The translations under genes and the position numbers were made by a program. Of a DNA stretch of 64,000 nucleotides, positions 1 to 12,927 are shown piece after piece. Every line of letters begins with the position of its first letter. The stretch's first letter is position 1. The notes under the pieces were generated by a model that searched no databases, was not told where the DNA came from, and saw only the letters and a program-made list of their open reading frames with translations. This DNA is from Pyxicephalus adspersus (taxonomy: Eukaryota > Chordata > Amphibia > Anura > Pyxicephalidae): positions 119,231,877-119,295,876 of the forward strand of contig NC_092861.1 of assembly GCF_032062135.1 (NCBI RefSeq). The letters run 5' to 3'.

Positions 1-419
1 GATTAAATCGGCAATACTATGAAACTGAAACAGACTGTGTGTGCGGGGAGTTACCACTGCAGACCAGTTCATCTTACATAAGTCATCCATGCTGCAAATA
101 AAGAGACAAGATAAATATTTATAGCACAAGATAATCCTTTACAATTTAGTAGCAAGCTATATTTATCTATTTTTTTATTATTAATAACAATAGTAATAAT
201 AATAGATTATTTGTCATTGTATAAAAGGCTAGTTAGTTTGTATATAGGATGTACATAATAATGTCATTTATTTTTGAATATTGTTGTTGGGGGTATGCTT
301 TCCCTTTTCTGTTACCAGGACAGGACGGGACACAGGTTCTCACAGGTCCTGGCATATTAAAGATTATACAAACCAAATCACTAAAATCCTGTTTAAAACA
401 GACCTATCACCACATTTTT

Positions 420-690
420 TTACTTTATATAAAAGGGTAGATAACATCTTTATATAAAGCAAAAACAGGTTTGTTTTTTTCTAAATACAGTTTTCTTTTT
501 TTAAAAAAGAAAGGCAGGCCGACTGAATGGGAAGCCTAGAGCCTCCTGGGATACATACGTCAAGCTTTCGAGCTGCTCCTTTGACTTCTCCCTGCAATGT
601 AAAAAAACAATTTCCACTCTCATGTATGCGCATTTTGGTCCTCTTGCCCTGTCACACAGACGTCAGGGGACGTCATAGGGGGTTACTGAC
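420..690 (+). repeat. Degenerate copy of the 'R1' GC-richer repeat family
   Basis: A fold-back with arms around tttatata/tatataaag opens the copy near 425-460. It is followed by a T-rich stretch, then a segment whose 'cctgggatacatacgtcaagc' section matches 'cctgggatacctacatcaagc' in the better copy at 10882-11585. The right half is diverged, and the AAGATGGCGG block of that copy is not visible here. The open frame at 527-757 lies in this repeat and is not a gene. Boundaries are approximate. Confidence 0.4.
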
Positions 691-937
691 AACTTGCTAT
701 ATACACCAACAGTTTACTTCACACCATAGCCTAGATTTTGCAGTGTGCATGCTATGACACCTCCTAGCGGAAGTGTGACCAGGCACTACTCCTGGCTTCT
801 TTTTTTGGGTTGCATATCATTTGCTATTTTTTTTTAAGTTTGTCACAATAAAAACTATACTTTATGGTAGTTAGGTAAAGTACTTCATAAATTCTGGAAT
901 TTAGATAATCATTTCAAAGAACTAAATTCTGACACTA

Positions 938-1005
938 GACAAGTCTTTTATTGCGGAACAGACAGATGGTATCCCTTTTACAATAAAATAACCTTACCTG
1001 CCAGA
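938..1005. repeat. Short fragment of the 'R2' hairpin repeat
   Basis: The order 'ttattgcggaacag ... tcccttttacaataaaa ... cttacctgcc' matches the hairpin and following segment of the copies at 1735 and 40430. Only the end of the family is present, so this is a truncated or decayed copy. Confidence 0.35.
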
Positions 1006-1734
1006 TTACATTTTTTTAAATGCTTGGAATGTGTTGTGTTAGAGACTGGCAGAAAGGCATGATCTATTCTACAATACTGATGGTGAACCACCAAAAATTA
1101 AGTGTGGATTTATCTCCTTCCAGACATCAACTAAATTATGTTGAGGGAGTAGAGAGGCCATTTACAAACCTAAATGTGGGGTAAGATTATTTTTCTAAGG
1201 TTTGTTCCTATGCTAGATTGGAGTCTCCCATCATAATCAAATGATTGATTAATCATTGATTGGGAATGATTAGCAAAACAATAAATGAAAAAAAAAAGAA
1301 TTGTCCAGATGTGGGAGCATAATCAACTAAACAACTCACTTAAGGAGCCTGAAACCAATACGTAACTGCCCTCAGAGTCTTTGATTACCATTTCTTTGGT
1401 AATTAAAAGATGTTTGGAGATACCTATGAATTCTTAAAAAAATTGAAAAGGACTTTGAAGGTACTGAGAAAAAAAAACTTATGAAAGAACAGAATGTGAA
1501 ATTATATATTTGTTGTATAAATACATCCAATATTATTCAATTAAGAATCAGCACTAGCAACAGATGGAGTGGGGGATGGTACATCCACTTGTTAACTGCT
1601 GTTGAGGACCATATGTTTTACATAAACTGAATCATATATGGATCATAATTTTGTAATTCAGCTTTCAACATGTTTGACATTACTTCTTTACGAGAGCATA
1701 AAAAAGTGTATAAAGCGCTTTGAAAATTAACAAT

Positions 1735-2110
1735 CAGGTAGGTCTTTATTGCAGAAAGGGACAAATGATGTCCCTTCTGCAAAATACACATACTTACTGA
1801 ATCACTGTCTTAAAAAAATGCTCTTTGAGCTGTTGCATGCGCTAGTAGGATGCCAGGACTAAATTTACTCCTGTATGCATGCCCTGCGAATCAAGATGGC
1901 GGAAGATCAAACCAGGAAGAGAAAAAGGAAGATGGCTATGCCCACAATGGAACGAGGACAGGTAAGTGAGTAGCAAAGTGAGGTGAGTATGAGTGTAACT
2001 TGTGTATTGAGTGTATGACCTGCCATTAGGTGATCTCCTGAGCAAGGTTTAGCAGAAGACTTGAGTGTGAGCAGTGGATGGAAAGGATTCGCCACTTTGA
2101 GAGCTGGAGC
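1735..2110 (+). repeat. 'R2' repeat with terminal hairpin, AAGATGGCGG and splice-donor motif
   Basis: The copy begins with a near-perfect fold-back at 1749-1783 (ttgcagaaagggaca against tgtcccttctgcaa). It continues into a GC-richer body with AAGATGGCGG at 1893-1902 and a strong donor-like ACAG/GTAAGTG at 1961. The same hairpin and following segment occur at about 938 and 40430. The short open frames on the minus strand here lie inside the repeat. This is probably a non-autonomous transposon; its superfamily was not determined. Confidence 0.45.
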
Positions 2111-2210
2111 TCAGGTACTAAATGGCCTAGAGTCTTCTTCTTACCTGTAAGTCTACCTTCCCCCCTGTAATACATTTCTAAAACAGTGTTGTACTTTAAA
2201 AAACACACGG

Positions 2211-3950
2211 ATTAAATCTTCAAGTAAAAGCAGCTCCTCGGCTTGATTGCAGGTTTATTAACAGCTCAAGAGGCACAAAGTCATACAATAAAGCCTCTGG
2301 TTGTACAGATGAATGACATGGCCCCATTTTTGTGGATGTTTATCATGTGCATTAAACTGTCTTTGTACATCATTTATGGCAGTCTTTTTTACACATTACA
2401 TAGTCATGTTTTACGTTTATCACCTGAAAAATACTATGTAGCTTTCATTGAGAAGTATGCATCTAGAAAAAGAAGTGTTTGTGAAAAGCAGCATCACTAA
2501 CATGCCACAAAGGATAACCAAATTGGAAAACAAAGCATTTATAGCAGTTGGTTATTATACATAGAACTGTAGTAAGGTATATTGCTTGTAACTATTTTTA
2601 CCTAGGATCTCCTGATCTGACAAGTAGCTATGATTTGGGTGGTATAATGCACAGATTAATTTGCTACTCATTTAATCATCTTATATATGAAACAAAATGA
2701 CAAACAGCTTTAGTATATCCGTTTGACTTAATAGAGGTGGAACATGTTTAATTTTATAGTGGGTGGGAACAATGGAAATCCCCATAGCAAACAGTTCAGA
2801 TTATAGATAAAACCTCAGTAATGTCCCCAAACGATATGCATTGCTGCATTTTCTTCCTCTGACAAATTTGGGGGGTGTATTTCTGCCTATATAAAAAAGT
2901 TATATGCACTTTTATGTGCAAATTATGTGCTGTGTTTAACAAGATAAGATGAGACTGCCATATTACACTTCCTTCCAGCCTGGTTATGTGAACTTCAAGA
3001 TAAAAGATCTGTATAAACCTTTTTGGTTTCCCTTGACCTTTCCCTAGTAATGTTTTGGGGCTTTGAGTATACCAAATGCAGAAGAAGCAAATCTAAAAAG
3101 CACAAACTTCCCCAAATAAATGCAAACATGTTTACCTGTATTGAGGCTTTTTGTCATTTCCCTGACATTTTTTTTATAGTCTATCATAAATGTTATTCGT
3201 TACAGTTGGTCGCAGGTAAACTGATATGTGATAGCATGTTATTGACATGCATTACTTTGTTTGTTGAAAATGAAGATTTTTTTTTAATATAAAGGAGGTT
3301 TAGAGTATTGTAAAGATTGAGTGAATACATTTTGGTATTTGTTTTATTTATTTAAAAACAAGTTTTATGACACATCCATTTTCATTTTTTACTGTTCAAT
3401 GACACTTTAATGCCTCTTGGGGGAGACATTCATAAGAAAATTGACTTTATCATTTTATATACGACCAAATTACTTTGTTGTCTGCATATAGGATGCTATT
3501 GAGGTATTAAGACAGGACTCCAGTGCAAGAAAGCTAAAGTAAAAAGTGGTTGTACATATAGTTCTTTAGTGACAAAATAATAAAGTAACTATAGCAGAAA
3601 AAAAATTAAGTGTGCACTAAAATATTATTTATAGTATAACTGTAAAAATAAAAAGTTAAGTTAGACAAACTATAACATGACATTTAGTTTGCTAAAAACA
3701 CTTTTTTTTTTAATGTATTTTTAAATACTTCAAGTACTTGATTTCAACCTTTTCTATATCTAAGCACTGTTGTTAAAATGGGGAAAACAGTGGACTATTG
3801 ATGTGTGATACAGTATATGTTATAAAAAAAATTAGAAGACAGATTGTTGTCACTCTAAAACAGCAAGTGCCTGAATGAGGAAACTCACAGTAGGATTTCC
3901 AGCTATTATTTTATTGCAAGCTTGCAGATTGCCTAAACAGTTTTCCTACA
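2211..3950. other. AT-rich sequence without a recognised gene
   Basis: Short open frames occur at 2243-2500 and 3023-3292, but they lack splice-site support and have no recognisable protein motif. I see homopolymer runs only and nothing else to annotate. Confidence 0.6.
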
Positions 3951-4332
3951 CAGGTAGTCCCTTAGTTAAGGAGGGAGTCCCTGGCTTGGAGGGGGTGTTT
4001 CGAATGGCTTGCAGAAGAAGTTTTGCTGTAACATCTTGTAACTTTCTAATGACCAAGACAAACTCTGCAGTTGTTTATTTTTGCATATCAAAGAACAGCT
4101 TGCTCCAGAAGTTAATGAATGTCTAGGCTCCATAAAGGTTTTTTTGTTTTGTGATTAACTCACAGTGAGGATTTTATAGAGTAACTGACACCATGTTGCC
4201 TAATAATATGTTAAGACAAACATCTGTCCAAATTGCATTTATTAAAATAATGTACCTGTTCCGACTTGCATACAAATTCAACTTAAGAGCAAACTACAGT
4301 TCCTATCTCGTATGTAACCGGCGGACTACCTG
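3951..4332 (-). mobile_element. TA-flanked MITE, 'caggtagtccc' family, copy 1
   Basis: The element starts caggtagtccc and ends ggactacctg, so the termini are inverted repeats. It shares its interior (the segments 'aatgaccaagacaaactctg' and 'gaatgtctaggctccat') with copies at 8099, 48698 and 50608. Relative to the 8099 and 48698 copies it is reversed. The right flank is TA; the left flank has decayed to CA. A TA target and the lack of coding capacity suggest a non-autonomous Tc1/mariner/pogo-type element. Confidence 0.75.
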
Positions 4333-7300
4333 TACAAGAAAACGTCCAGCCATGTGTTTCTGAACATTTAAATTCTCCCCAACTAAGGGTTCAGGAGCTA
4401 AAGCCCGTGCTCATGAATACCACAAAAAAATGACTTTAAATAAAACACTGATAAATATTATGAAAGTTTTGCTGTAAGTCACTTTTGACTTCTGAGTGGT
4501 TTTATGGATTAAGTTTCTCTCCAATGAACTGGATTTAGCTAGGCTGGTAGTGGCACTGGACATATTTGTTATGGCATTGTTGAATAGTTTTATAATGTAT
4601 CTGTTCTAGGTCTGAAAGTATGAACTCTTAGCTAACTACATTACAGGAAAATGCATACATATTTTGGTCTTTTGTACCAGCGCCTTAGCACTGGGCTTCT
4701 TTCTGTTACCTCTCCTGCCTAAATGTGACAATTCAGTGATCTATTATATCAAAGTGCTAGGCAAGCATGGCAAGGTAATGAGTAAAATTCACAGCACTAG
4801 CCAGTATTTTCTAAATACTTGGGGGCCTGGTATTTAGGGCTGTAGGGTTATGTGAATTTATATATTCAGGCACCTGTTGTAATGGACTACCAATAAAAAA
4901 ACAAAAACAAAAAAAAACAAAACAATTCCAATAGTTATTCCATGTATAAGTTTGCTTTAGCAATTGACACTATTGTATGGAATAAGTATCTGTTTTGCCA
5001 ACCAAATTATCTTTCATTTTCTATTTCACAAAAAATATGATCTAAATTGATCAATGTCATAAAAGAGGTAGAATGCTTTAAATAAATAACTTGATGTGTG
5101 GCCATTACACCACCATTGTAATATCCTCATAGATCCTAAAACACTTTTAAAAAAAACTCTTACAATTGCTACCCCTCCTGAAAACCATAAAGGTATTTTT
5201 CAAGCGCTTTCTGCTATTGTGTTCCAGTAAAACAACATTTTTGCCGGTGCGTATCCTAAAGTCAAGCTCATTGAATCACTAGAATCGAAATTTTAGATGG
5301 CAATACCAAAACCACACAGGGTGATTACAAAAACATTACAGCTCAACGTATTGTATCTGAGTCAGTGCAACAATAACAGTGTACATAGTTTCTTACTCAT
5401 TTGCATGGAGGTTCCTTCAATGTCTGTGTGAATTTAAACGTCAAACCAAGGACAGCTTTATCGGCTAGATACGTTATTTTTAACCATATAGTTGGCTAAT
5501 AATTGTCAAATATTTACAGCAAAAATGATTTATTATTGCATATAAATGTAAACTCATGCTCGTAATCATGCTTTTTTTTTTTTTAACTGGAGCCTGGAGG
5601 AATAAAGGAATGTTACGGCAATCTCTGTTTATTGCTGGTGGAACGTGTTACATGCAGATAATAGAAAACACCGCTTTCTGAGGCAAACATACCACAGAGA
5701 ATGCTAGTATTGTTTTAGATATGATCCCAATGATCCCTAGACTCTTTGAACATAACTAAAGAACAAACAAGTTGTTTGTCTGTCTGTAAATTTCAAGAGC
5801 AAATCATAAAACAAAATTATATATTCATTATATATTCATTTTTAGGGTGTATTCTTAGTTTCCATGAAATTACCTTAGTATTTTTTTTATTATTTTGTTA
5901 TGAAGTATGTTATTTAAATATTTAAACTTTATTAAAAGGAAATTTGATTTTACAGAGAGAAACAGTAGAAATGTGTTCAACTCTTATCATACACATTTAC
6001 ATGGTCCTGTTTTCGTTTTGTGGGATGTTTGGGTTGTAATTTTAAAAGATAGAAAAAATTATATTTGGAAATCGTACCTTCCATATTTAAATTGAGAATT
6101 GTACAAAATTACTTAAGAATTACCAAATTCAGGATAAATATAATTGAGATTACTGATTATTTTGTGTACAATTATTAATTACAAATATTTTAAAAATATA
6201 AAAAAAGCTTCAAAAATCATTTATAAATGATATATTTTAGAATAAATCTGTAATACAAAAGGTATTCCTGCATATATTAATGCAGGAAACAAAATATTAA
6301 TCTGTTTATTATTTCCCTCTTGTCTGCTTGAAAAAGTGAACAGATTACTTTAGTCTATTTTATTACATTTGTAAAGCCTCTTAGTACGTACTTCAAACAT
6401 ACCTATTGTTTAAATATCTGTTCACGCGCAGCGTTGTATATCACTTTTACTGAGAATTTTTTGTTGGGCTTTTATACTCTGTCATTATAGCTGAAGCAGA
6501 AACAGTCATTTGAAGAGTTGTGGTAGAAAGTGACAGGGAAGAATTTACTGAATAAATAGTATGTAAAATAAAATTCAAGCCACAAATGAAATATATCCTT
6601 TCATATATTCATGTGTTACAACAAACATTTATATTTAAAAAGGCTTAAAAAACTTAGATATTAAACAGTCAGTAATAATCTGTAGGCATAGCTTTATATA
6701 TGTATATGCATGTTCTGTGTATCGCTGATGATTCTTATCTGTATGGTTGTCACCTTTAGGTTTTAGTTAATATGAAACTCAAACATCTGTGTGTTCAAAA
6801 AAATGAAGCAAACACCACAACACCTACAGGGAAAGATTATTATTCAATCATGTAAACAAGATTCGAACATTTTATTGTTTATGCCTTATTGTTTATCATA
6901 TAAAATTTTGACACATAAAAACATATTATTTGATCACTATGAAAAGAGAAAATGAAAAGTTTGAATTTTCTGTGAAATAGTACACATTTACCTTACAAAT
7001 CCTGGCAATTATAACTCTGTAAAACATGTGTGCTCATCTTGCAGGCCCGGCAGATATTGTAACAAGGTAGTATCTACTGAGAACGTGACCAGATTCCATG
7101 AATTCATGATGGTAGCATTGCTGTCCTCGAAGAAGTTAGAGTTGTGTGCCTCTTGCTGGTTCTATTATAATTTGGTGGAAATTTAGTGATATTTGCTGGT
7201 ATTTTATATCTGATATATGTATGTAAATTAGGATTAAATGTTGTGTTTTAGGTAGGATGTGAGTAGGCTTCATCCCTCTGTCTTCCTTCGAAGTAACTAT

Positions 7301-8098
7301 TGTGCATTTTTTCCATTAACTGTGGTTACTGTTCCTCTGCCTTTTCACTAATCTCAGTCTTAGTCACTGGAAAGGCATTGACCTACTCAAGCTGCAGAGT
7401 CTCTGCTAATAATATATTTACACTCATTTTCTAATCATGCCATTGCTGTATATCTGGGTACTTGTGCAGTTTGTTTTAAATCAAGGACTAGCAGTGCATG
7501 GAACCAAGTACAGCTGCCAGATATACGGTAAATATCGTTTTGTCATTTTACAGTAAAATGTTTGTGGCTTTGATCACTCTGGTGTAAATATATTGTGTTT
7601 CATATTCTCAGTACACCACTGTGTAGCAGCTTCCTGAATAGAAAGCACTGCTGGCTCTAAAGAAAAGATGAGCTCTGTTGTCATACATGATAACATTTGT
7701 TTTTGTTCTCGATGTCTGCTCCATCACTTCAGAGAAATGCAATTGGGTTAAAAAAGGCAAAGTAAAAATTGATGCACATACCGTAATGATGTGTCTGGGA
7801 CAGTATTGTTTAAATGAACTGCAATTAATCTCAGAAAAAATATGAAAACAATAGTGGGATGCCTATACATCAATCAATTAAATTCCATTTTTTTTCTGCT
7901 TGTAGCTAGAGGTATCACCATATTTATAGGTTTTCATGTGCAGGTGTAAATTGACCTGTGCAAACAGGTACATTTACATGATAACTTTAAAAAAACTAAC
8001 ATGCTAATAAATAACTAAAAATATATCACACATGAGTTTTTACATATGTTTTGCAAACACTCCATCTTTATTTAATATTATCCATATACCATTTTATA
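4333..8098. other. AT-rich sequence without a recognised gene or repeat
   Basis: Long AT-rich stretch with poly-A and poly-T runs. The open frame at 5907-6095 is short, AT-driven and unsupported. No transposon termini were recognised, so this is mostly unique intronic or intergenic DNA. Confidence 0.5.
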
Positions 8099-8560
8099 CA
8101 GGTAGTCCCTAGGTTATGTATGTGATAGGGACTGTAGGTTTGTTCCTAAGTTGATTTTGTATGTAAGTCGGAACAGGTACATTACTTTAATATATGCAAT
8201 TAGGACAGATGTTTGTCTCAATATATTATTAGGCAGCGTGGTGGTAGTTACTGTAAAAAATCCTCACTGTGAGTTAATCACAAACAAAGCAATACAATAA
8301 AAAAAACTATATGGAGCCTAGACATTCAATAACTTCTGGAGCAAACTGCAGAGTTTGTCTTGGTCATTAAAGAGTTACAAGATGATACAGCTCAACCCAG
8401 CTCTTAAGATCACCCACAACCCCAGCTGTGTTTAGCAAAAGATTTCTTCTGCAAGTCATGCAAACCACCCCCTCCAAGCCTCTGCCCTGCACACAAGAGA
8501 GCCCCGTTCGTATCTAGGAGTCGTGCATATGTCGGATGTCCTTAACACGGGGACTTTGTG
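8099..8560 (+). mobile_element. TA-flanked MITE, 'caggtagtccc' family, copy 2
   Basis: Starts directly after TA with caggtagtccctagg and runs through the shared interior to '..tcggatgtccttaacacgggga'. The right terminus is diverged (ggactttgtg instead of ggactacctg). Same orientation as the copy at 48698. It has no coding capacity. Confidence 0.75.
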
Positions 8561-10881
8561 ATGTGATTATCCCTTGACAAGAAGTGTGGATCTACATGTA
8601 GGATGTAGGATCTACATTTTTCTTCTTTGCCAGGAACTGGGTGTGTATTATGAGAGTTCTACCCTACCCTAATCCTTTCACTTTCCTGCTCTTTTATCAG
8701 CCACTTGGTAAACAAATTTAGCTGTTAGTAATTCCTAGGAGTAGTCAAAGTGCTATGTCCCTTATTCAAATTGGAACATATGGACATTTAGAAAGTGAGG
8801 TGTAAAAATCCTGTGACCTCTGCATACAAGATGCTTACAAGATGATTTACTTTTTTTAAGAATCGAAAATCTTCACTCAAAAAAACTGTGGATATCTACT
8901 CATGTGTTAAAAGCATCCACATATTATTAGGTATTTAAAGTTAACAGATATTTGTTTTTTACATGATTGGATAATAGAAATAAATATTCACACATTTTTA
9001 AATTGAAACTTCTCAACACCTTTAGAAAATTTATTTTTACAGTTTTGAAAGTGTGCATATATGCACTTTTTTAACCTTGCAACATCAGAGTTTTAAAATG
9101 TAAGCAGGAAAAATGTTGTTTCTTTGGCATATGAAGGAATGCTCCCTAATGATTATTTTAAATAAAAATGTTTTTAACAAAATATTAACTGGTAAAATCA
9201 GGACTTTTTTTAATAATAAATCACATAAAAAATAGATATGCCCAAAATACTAATACACAAAAGCTTGAACAGACAAGACATATTAATCAAAAAGTTACCA
9301 GTCTTTATCTTACACCAGCTATGTTTTACAGTTTCATAGGTCACTTAATAAGTTGAACCCAATATGGTAACACGTTTCACCAATAAACCTGTAAGTCCCT
9401 GGTCAGTACCAGTATTCTCCAGACACCAGTCCACCAATCCAATGACACAGTCTTCACCTATAGCAGCCCCTGCTCAGCCTCGGGAGACTGGTTGTATCTC
9501 CCAGCACTCGGTTGCCCCCAGGACTGCGAGCAGAGAGACTTTAAAGTCCCAGCAGCCATTAACAGTGCAGGACTGAGTCAGGAGCTGATCAGCCTCTAGA
9601 ATCCCCTTTAGCTGTGCACAGCCTAACAATGGATGCTGGGGATGCCATAAATCCATCAGGCTGCATGGCTAAAGGGAAGCAGGGGCTGCTGGTATCTTAG
9701 TTTTCCTGGCTGCTGCAAATCTCTGGACAGAACAAACAGTGTTTTATATTGTGATGGCACACAGCACAGAGTCCTCAGCCAGATGCTCTCCTAACAAATT
9801 TGTTATCAGGCCAGGGATTAAATGATCGATTCCTCATCAACTATATAGATAACAACATACATTTATCGTCTTGTCATGGATGCAAACTAACAAGAGATAT
9901 ATCCATTTAGTCATAGAAACTAGAAAATAAGATTTCCCTATGCATTCTCAGCCATACAAGATAAAGAGAAGTGGTGTGTTCATCCTTTACTGAAAGGGAC
10001 AGGCTGTCTTGTAAAGGGAGATCCTAAATTAGACCTCAGGGTGGGACAAGTCTGAACAAGAACACAGGAGAATATGTAAATCGTTTTTAACGAAGGGATC
10101 CTCAAGTTATAAAATTGTTATCCACAAAGTCAAAAGAAGTAAACGACTTTTTGTTGTTCGAACCCTTGAAAGTATATTCGCCAACTCCAGTTGTTTCTTT
10201 GCAAGGCCTTTTTATGCATTGGGGATTTTGTATTGGTTGGTTATTAAGACCTAACTTCACATTGAGTTTTGAATTGAATTGGGGAGCATTAATATTCATT
10301 TTTGTTAGTATTTAATATTTTTTTCTCTACAGTTTATATTTGATATTTGGGTGCTAGGTGCTACACTGAATTTGTAGCAATCGTGAACCTGAAGCATGAA
10401 CTAAAATATAGTTAAGATCGTCTTTCCTACTACATACTTACTAAACAGTATTTGTTTTGTCGCTTTTTAATCCTTTACACTGACCAAACAATCCAGCCAA
10501 AACCACATGTCTAGCAGTGGAAGAGCGGGAAGCTTTCTCTTCTCCTGCAAATCTTGTAGTGTCTTCTTTTTTTCCACTCTGTCCCCATTTTGAACCCCCA
10601 TCTCCTGGTCTCATCCTCACCAATAAACTCACTGACCTTACCATAACCCTAAATACTTTCCTTTAACCCCTCTTCACCTGTCTCTTCTTAACATCCCCTA
10701 ATATACCCCTTCACTTATTATTTTCCTTTTTTTAAGGTCCAGGCCTATATTTATCCACAAACATATTAGATCATAATATTGATATGGAAATATAGTAGCC
10801 AATAGTAATCCATTAGGTTTTTCTTTACCAATAAAAGTGTTGAAAATAAATTAAATTAAGCATACCTAAACTCATGATTTT
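8561..10881. other. Mostly unique sequence with an unclassified GC-richer patch
   Basis: Most is AT-rich. A GC-richer patch at about 9364-9790 contains overlapping short open frames on both strands (9364-9576 plus, 9474-9656 minus), which is typical of a non-coding GC-rich repeat and not of a gene. I could not find terminal repeats or a target duplication, so the patch is left unclassified. The pyrimidine-rich stretch at 10520-10740 also shows no recognisable structure. Confidence 0.4.
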
Positions 10882-11585
10882 CACTTTACATAAAAGGGAA
10901 GACAACCCTTTATTGTAAAGTAAAAATTCTGTTGTTTGTTTCTTTTTTAGGTGCAACTCCCTTTTTTTTAAAAAAAGGGTGCAGCACCGCCCCCTTATTC
11001 TCAATAGCCTAGGCCGGGGGTCAGCAAACTTTTTTGGCTACTAGGCCATTTTAGGAGGTCAAGAAGGCACACTAGGCCAGACTCTCTCTCAAGTCCCGCA
11101 CTGATGGCTCCGCCCCCCACCAGGACCGTCCCTGAAAGGAAATCCCTCTCCACTGCAATGCTCCGGAGCCGCAGGTGGCCGACCCCTACCGGCCGGGATT
11201 AGGCAAATCGACCAGGGGAGCCTTAGGCCAGAATGGACTACTGGCTAGGCCAGAGTTTGCCGACCCTAGGCCTAGGCAATCGAGAATGAATAGGAGTGCA
11301 AAGCCCCCTGGGATACCTACATCAAGCATCCAGAGAGGCTCTTGGGTGCTCCGTGTGTGGTACCCTATGACACCCAATCTCGCACCTGGGTCAGGTGACC
11401 TAGGAAGAAGAACCCGGAAAAGAAGGCAAAGATGGCGGCGCCTGGAACAGCGGCATGAAGGCGGATGCTGGGACAACGCGGGACCCGATGGAAGAGACCT
11501 GTGGATGGATCGAACTGCCTTCAGGATGGAAGGTAAGTGTATTTTTTGTGTATTGTCATATTTTGAGTTTAGTTCCTCTTTAGGA
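10882..11585 (+). repeat. Best copy of the 'R1' repeat, split by a hAT element
   Basis: It begins with a fold-back at about 10883-10921 (actttacataaaaggg against accctttattgtaaagt). After the inserted element at 11015-11269 it continues with 'cctgggatacctacatcaagc', a GC-rich body with AAGATGGCGGC at 11429-11439, and a strong donor-like GGAAG/GTAAGTGT near 11531. The minus-strand copy at 36610-37025 aligns through the same blocks, including 'cctgggtcag' and the donor motif. The 156-codon frame at 11175-11645 crosses the hAT boundary and is a repeat artefact. Confidence 0.6.
11015..11269 (+). mobile_element. Short non-autonomous hAT element with perfect 8-bp target duplication
   Basis: The left terminus cgggggtcagcaaactttt and the right terminus gtttgccgaccctag are inverted, of the familiar hAT 'caggggtcggcaaac' kind. 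It is flanked on both sides by the identical 8-mer gcctaggc (11007-11014 and 11270-11277), the duplication length expected for hAT. At 255 bp it can encode no transposase. It sits inside the R1 repeat and is therefore younger than that copy. Confidence 0.85.
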
Positions 11586-12007
11586 TTACTGATTGGTTCC
11601 TATAATATTCTGGCCTTCCATCAATATTTTTCATTTATTAAATAGGCTCAGTACTGCTAAACCAGTAAAGCTACGTTAAAGCAACATAAAAAAAACTTCA
11701 ACCTGCAGTGACATTCTTAATCATGCAAAAATGCTTTCTACCAGACCCTCCATTTATCTGAACAAACAATTCTCAAAGTTTATATGTACAAAATACTTAG
11801 AGAATATGTAAACTTCTTATTTCAATTGTATACAAAAGGTTTGCAGTATTCAAACAATTACAGTATTTGTAATATTTTTAGTTTCAAAACAATGTTTTTT
11901 CAACCAAAAAATGAAGAAAATAGAAAATCTGCAGTCACGAGTATTACTAAAGAAAATATTTGGTTTTATCAAACAAAATTTTTACGACAAAAAATGTTCT
12001 TTTCCAG

Positions 12008-12091
12008 GAACTATGGATTGTAAAGTCAACTGTCTTGAAAAAGTAGAGCTACTTTGTCAGTATCTAAGAATAATTAAGAAATTTACAACTG
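12008..12091 (+). CDS. Candidate internal coding exon, unknown protein
   Basis: An 84-base segment is bounded by a good acceptor (pyrimidine-rich ttcttttccag ending at 12007) and an excellent donor (G/GTAAGT at 12091/12092). One frame is open throughout and gives a peptide of about 27 residues, MDCKVNCLEKVELL onward, ending KKFTT. It is a symmetric phase 1-1 exon: two bases, 27 codons, one base. The candidate exon at 45364-45468 has the same phase, so the two could be spliced in frame across about 33 kb. I do not recognise the protein. The sequence around it is AT-rich and the open frame is short, so chance is quite possible. Confidence 0.3.
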
Positions 12092-12864
12092 GTAAGTTCT
12101 ATAATACAATATTTATATACAAATTTCAACTATTGACTAAGCAGTAGCGCTGACTTGTACTTGATCATAGCATATACATATATTTTTATTAACATAGGTT
12201 TCTGTAAATAAGGAACCAATTTTAAAATGTATTTATCCTACATAAGTAAAATATGATTTCTAATAATTATGTTTAAAATGTTGATATATTATTGCGTGCA
12301 ATTTGCTTCCAAACCTAACCTAATGTTTAGTATTTTCCCATTAGTGTGGCTATGTTTATCAATAAAACCCATAAACCCCCCTATTGGTGCATCACTGTAA
12401 TGACCAGACCCTACACCTAACTGGATGGATGAGCAGACTTTGACACTACCAGACATGCTGGAGTTGGGCTTAAAGTGTCTTGATATTCAGCTTTACCAGT
12501 AGGCACACACTAGGTGTGTATGCGTTCCAACAAGTCTGAACTTAATGACTGACAGCATCTCCACCATGACAGTGTTGTTTTAAGGCCGATTTCTGGTCAA
12601 ACTGATATGTCCATCCCCTCACTTAAACTTCCCATCCCAGACTTACTAACTGCTGACATTAATAATAAAAAATATCAAAATCCCATTTGTTGTTGTTCCT
12701 GCCTGGTTGGATTCTGGTACTGGTTGGATTCTTCTGCCTGATGTGAGCACTTTGTAATAGCTGTCTGAGTTGAGGTACTTTCCTGAATGGACCAGACGTC
12801 AGCAATAAGAGATAAGCTGCCAGGGGGCTCCAGGAAAATTTTAAATCATAGTTTTTAAAAAAAA
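12092..12864. other. Non-coding sequence, nothing recognised
   Basis: Nothing with a recognisable motif, terminal repeat or splice-bounded open frame. If the exon candidate at 12008 is real, this is intron. Confidence 0.45.
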
Positions 12865-12905
<41 letters not shown>

Positions 12906-12927
12906 GTATATATATATATATATATTA
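12865..12927 (+). repeat. (TATC)n then (TA)n microsatellite
   Basis: About ten tandem TATC units are followed, after tctg, by a run of TA dinucleotides. Likely length-polymorphic. Confidence 0.95.

Noticed and set aside
4733..4803. Short inverted words (gtgctaggc / gcactagcc)
   Set aside because: Arms too short and spacing too long to distinguish from chance.
9364..9790. GC-richer patch considered as a promoter/CpG island or exon
   Set aside because: Few CpG dinucleotides, frames open on both strands, no start, splice or terminal-repeat signal.
11175..11645. 156-codon plus-strand open frame
   Set aside because: It starts inside the hAT element and runs across its boundary into the R1 repeat; an opposite-strand frame overlaps it and no protein motif is present.
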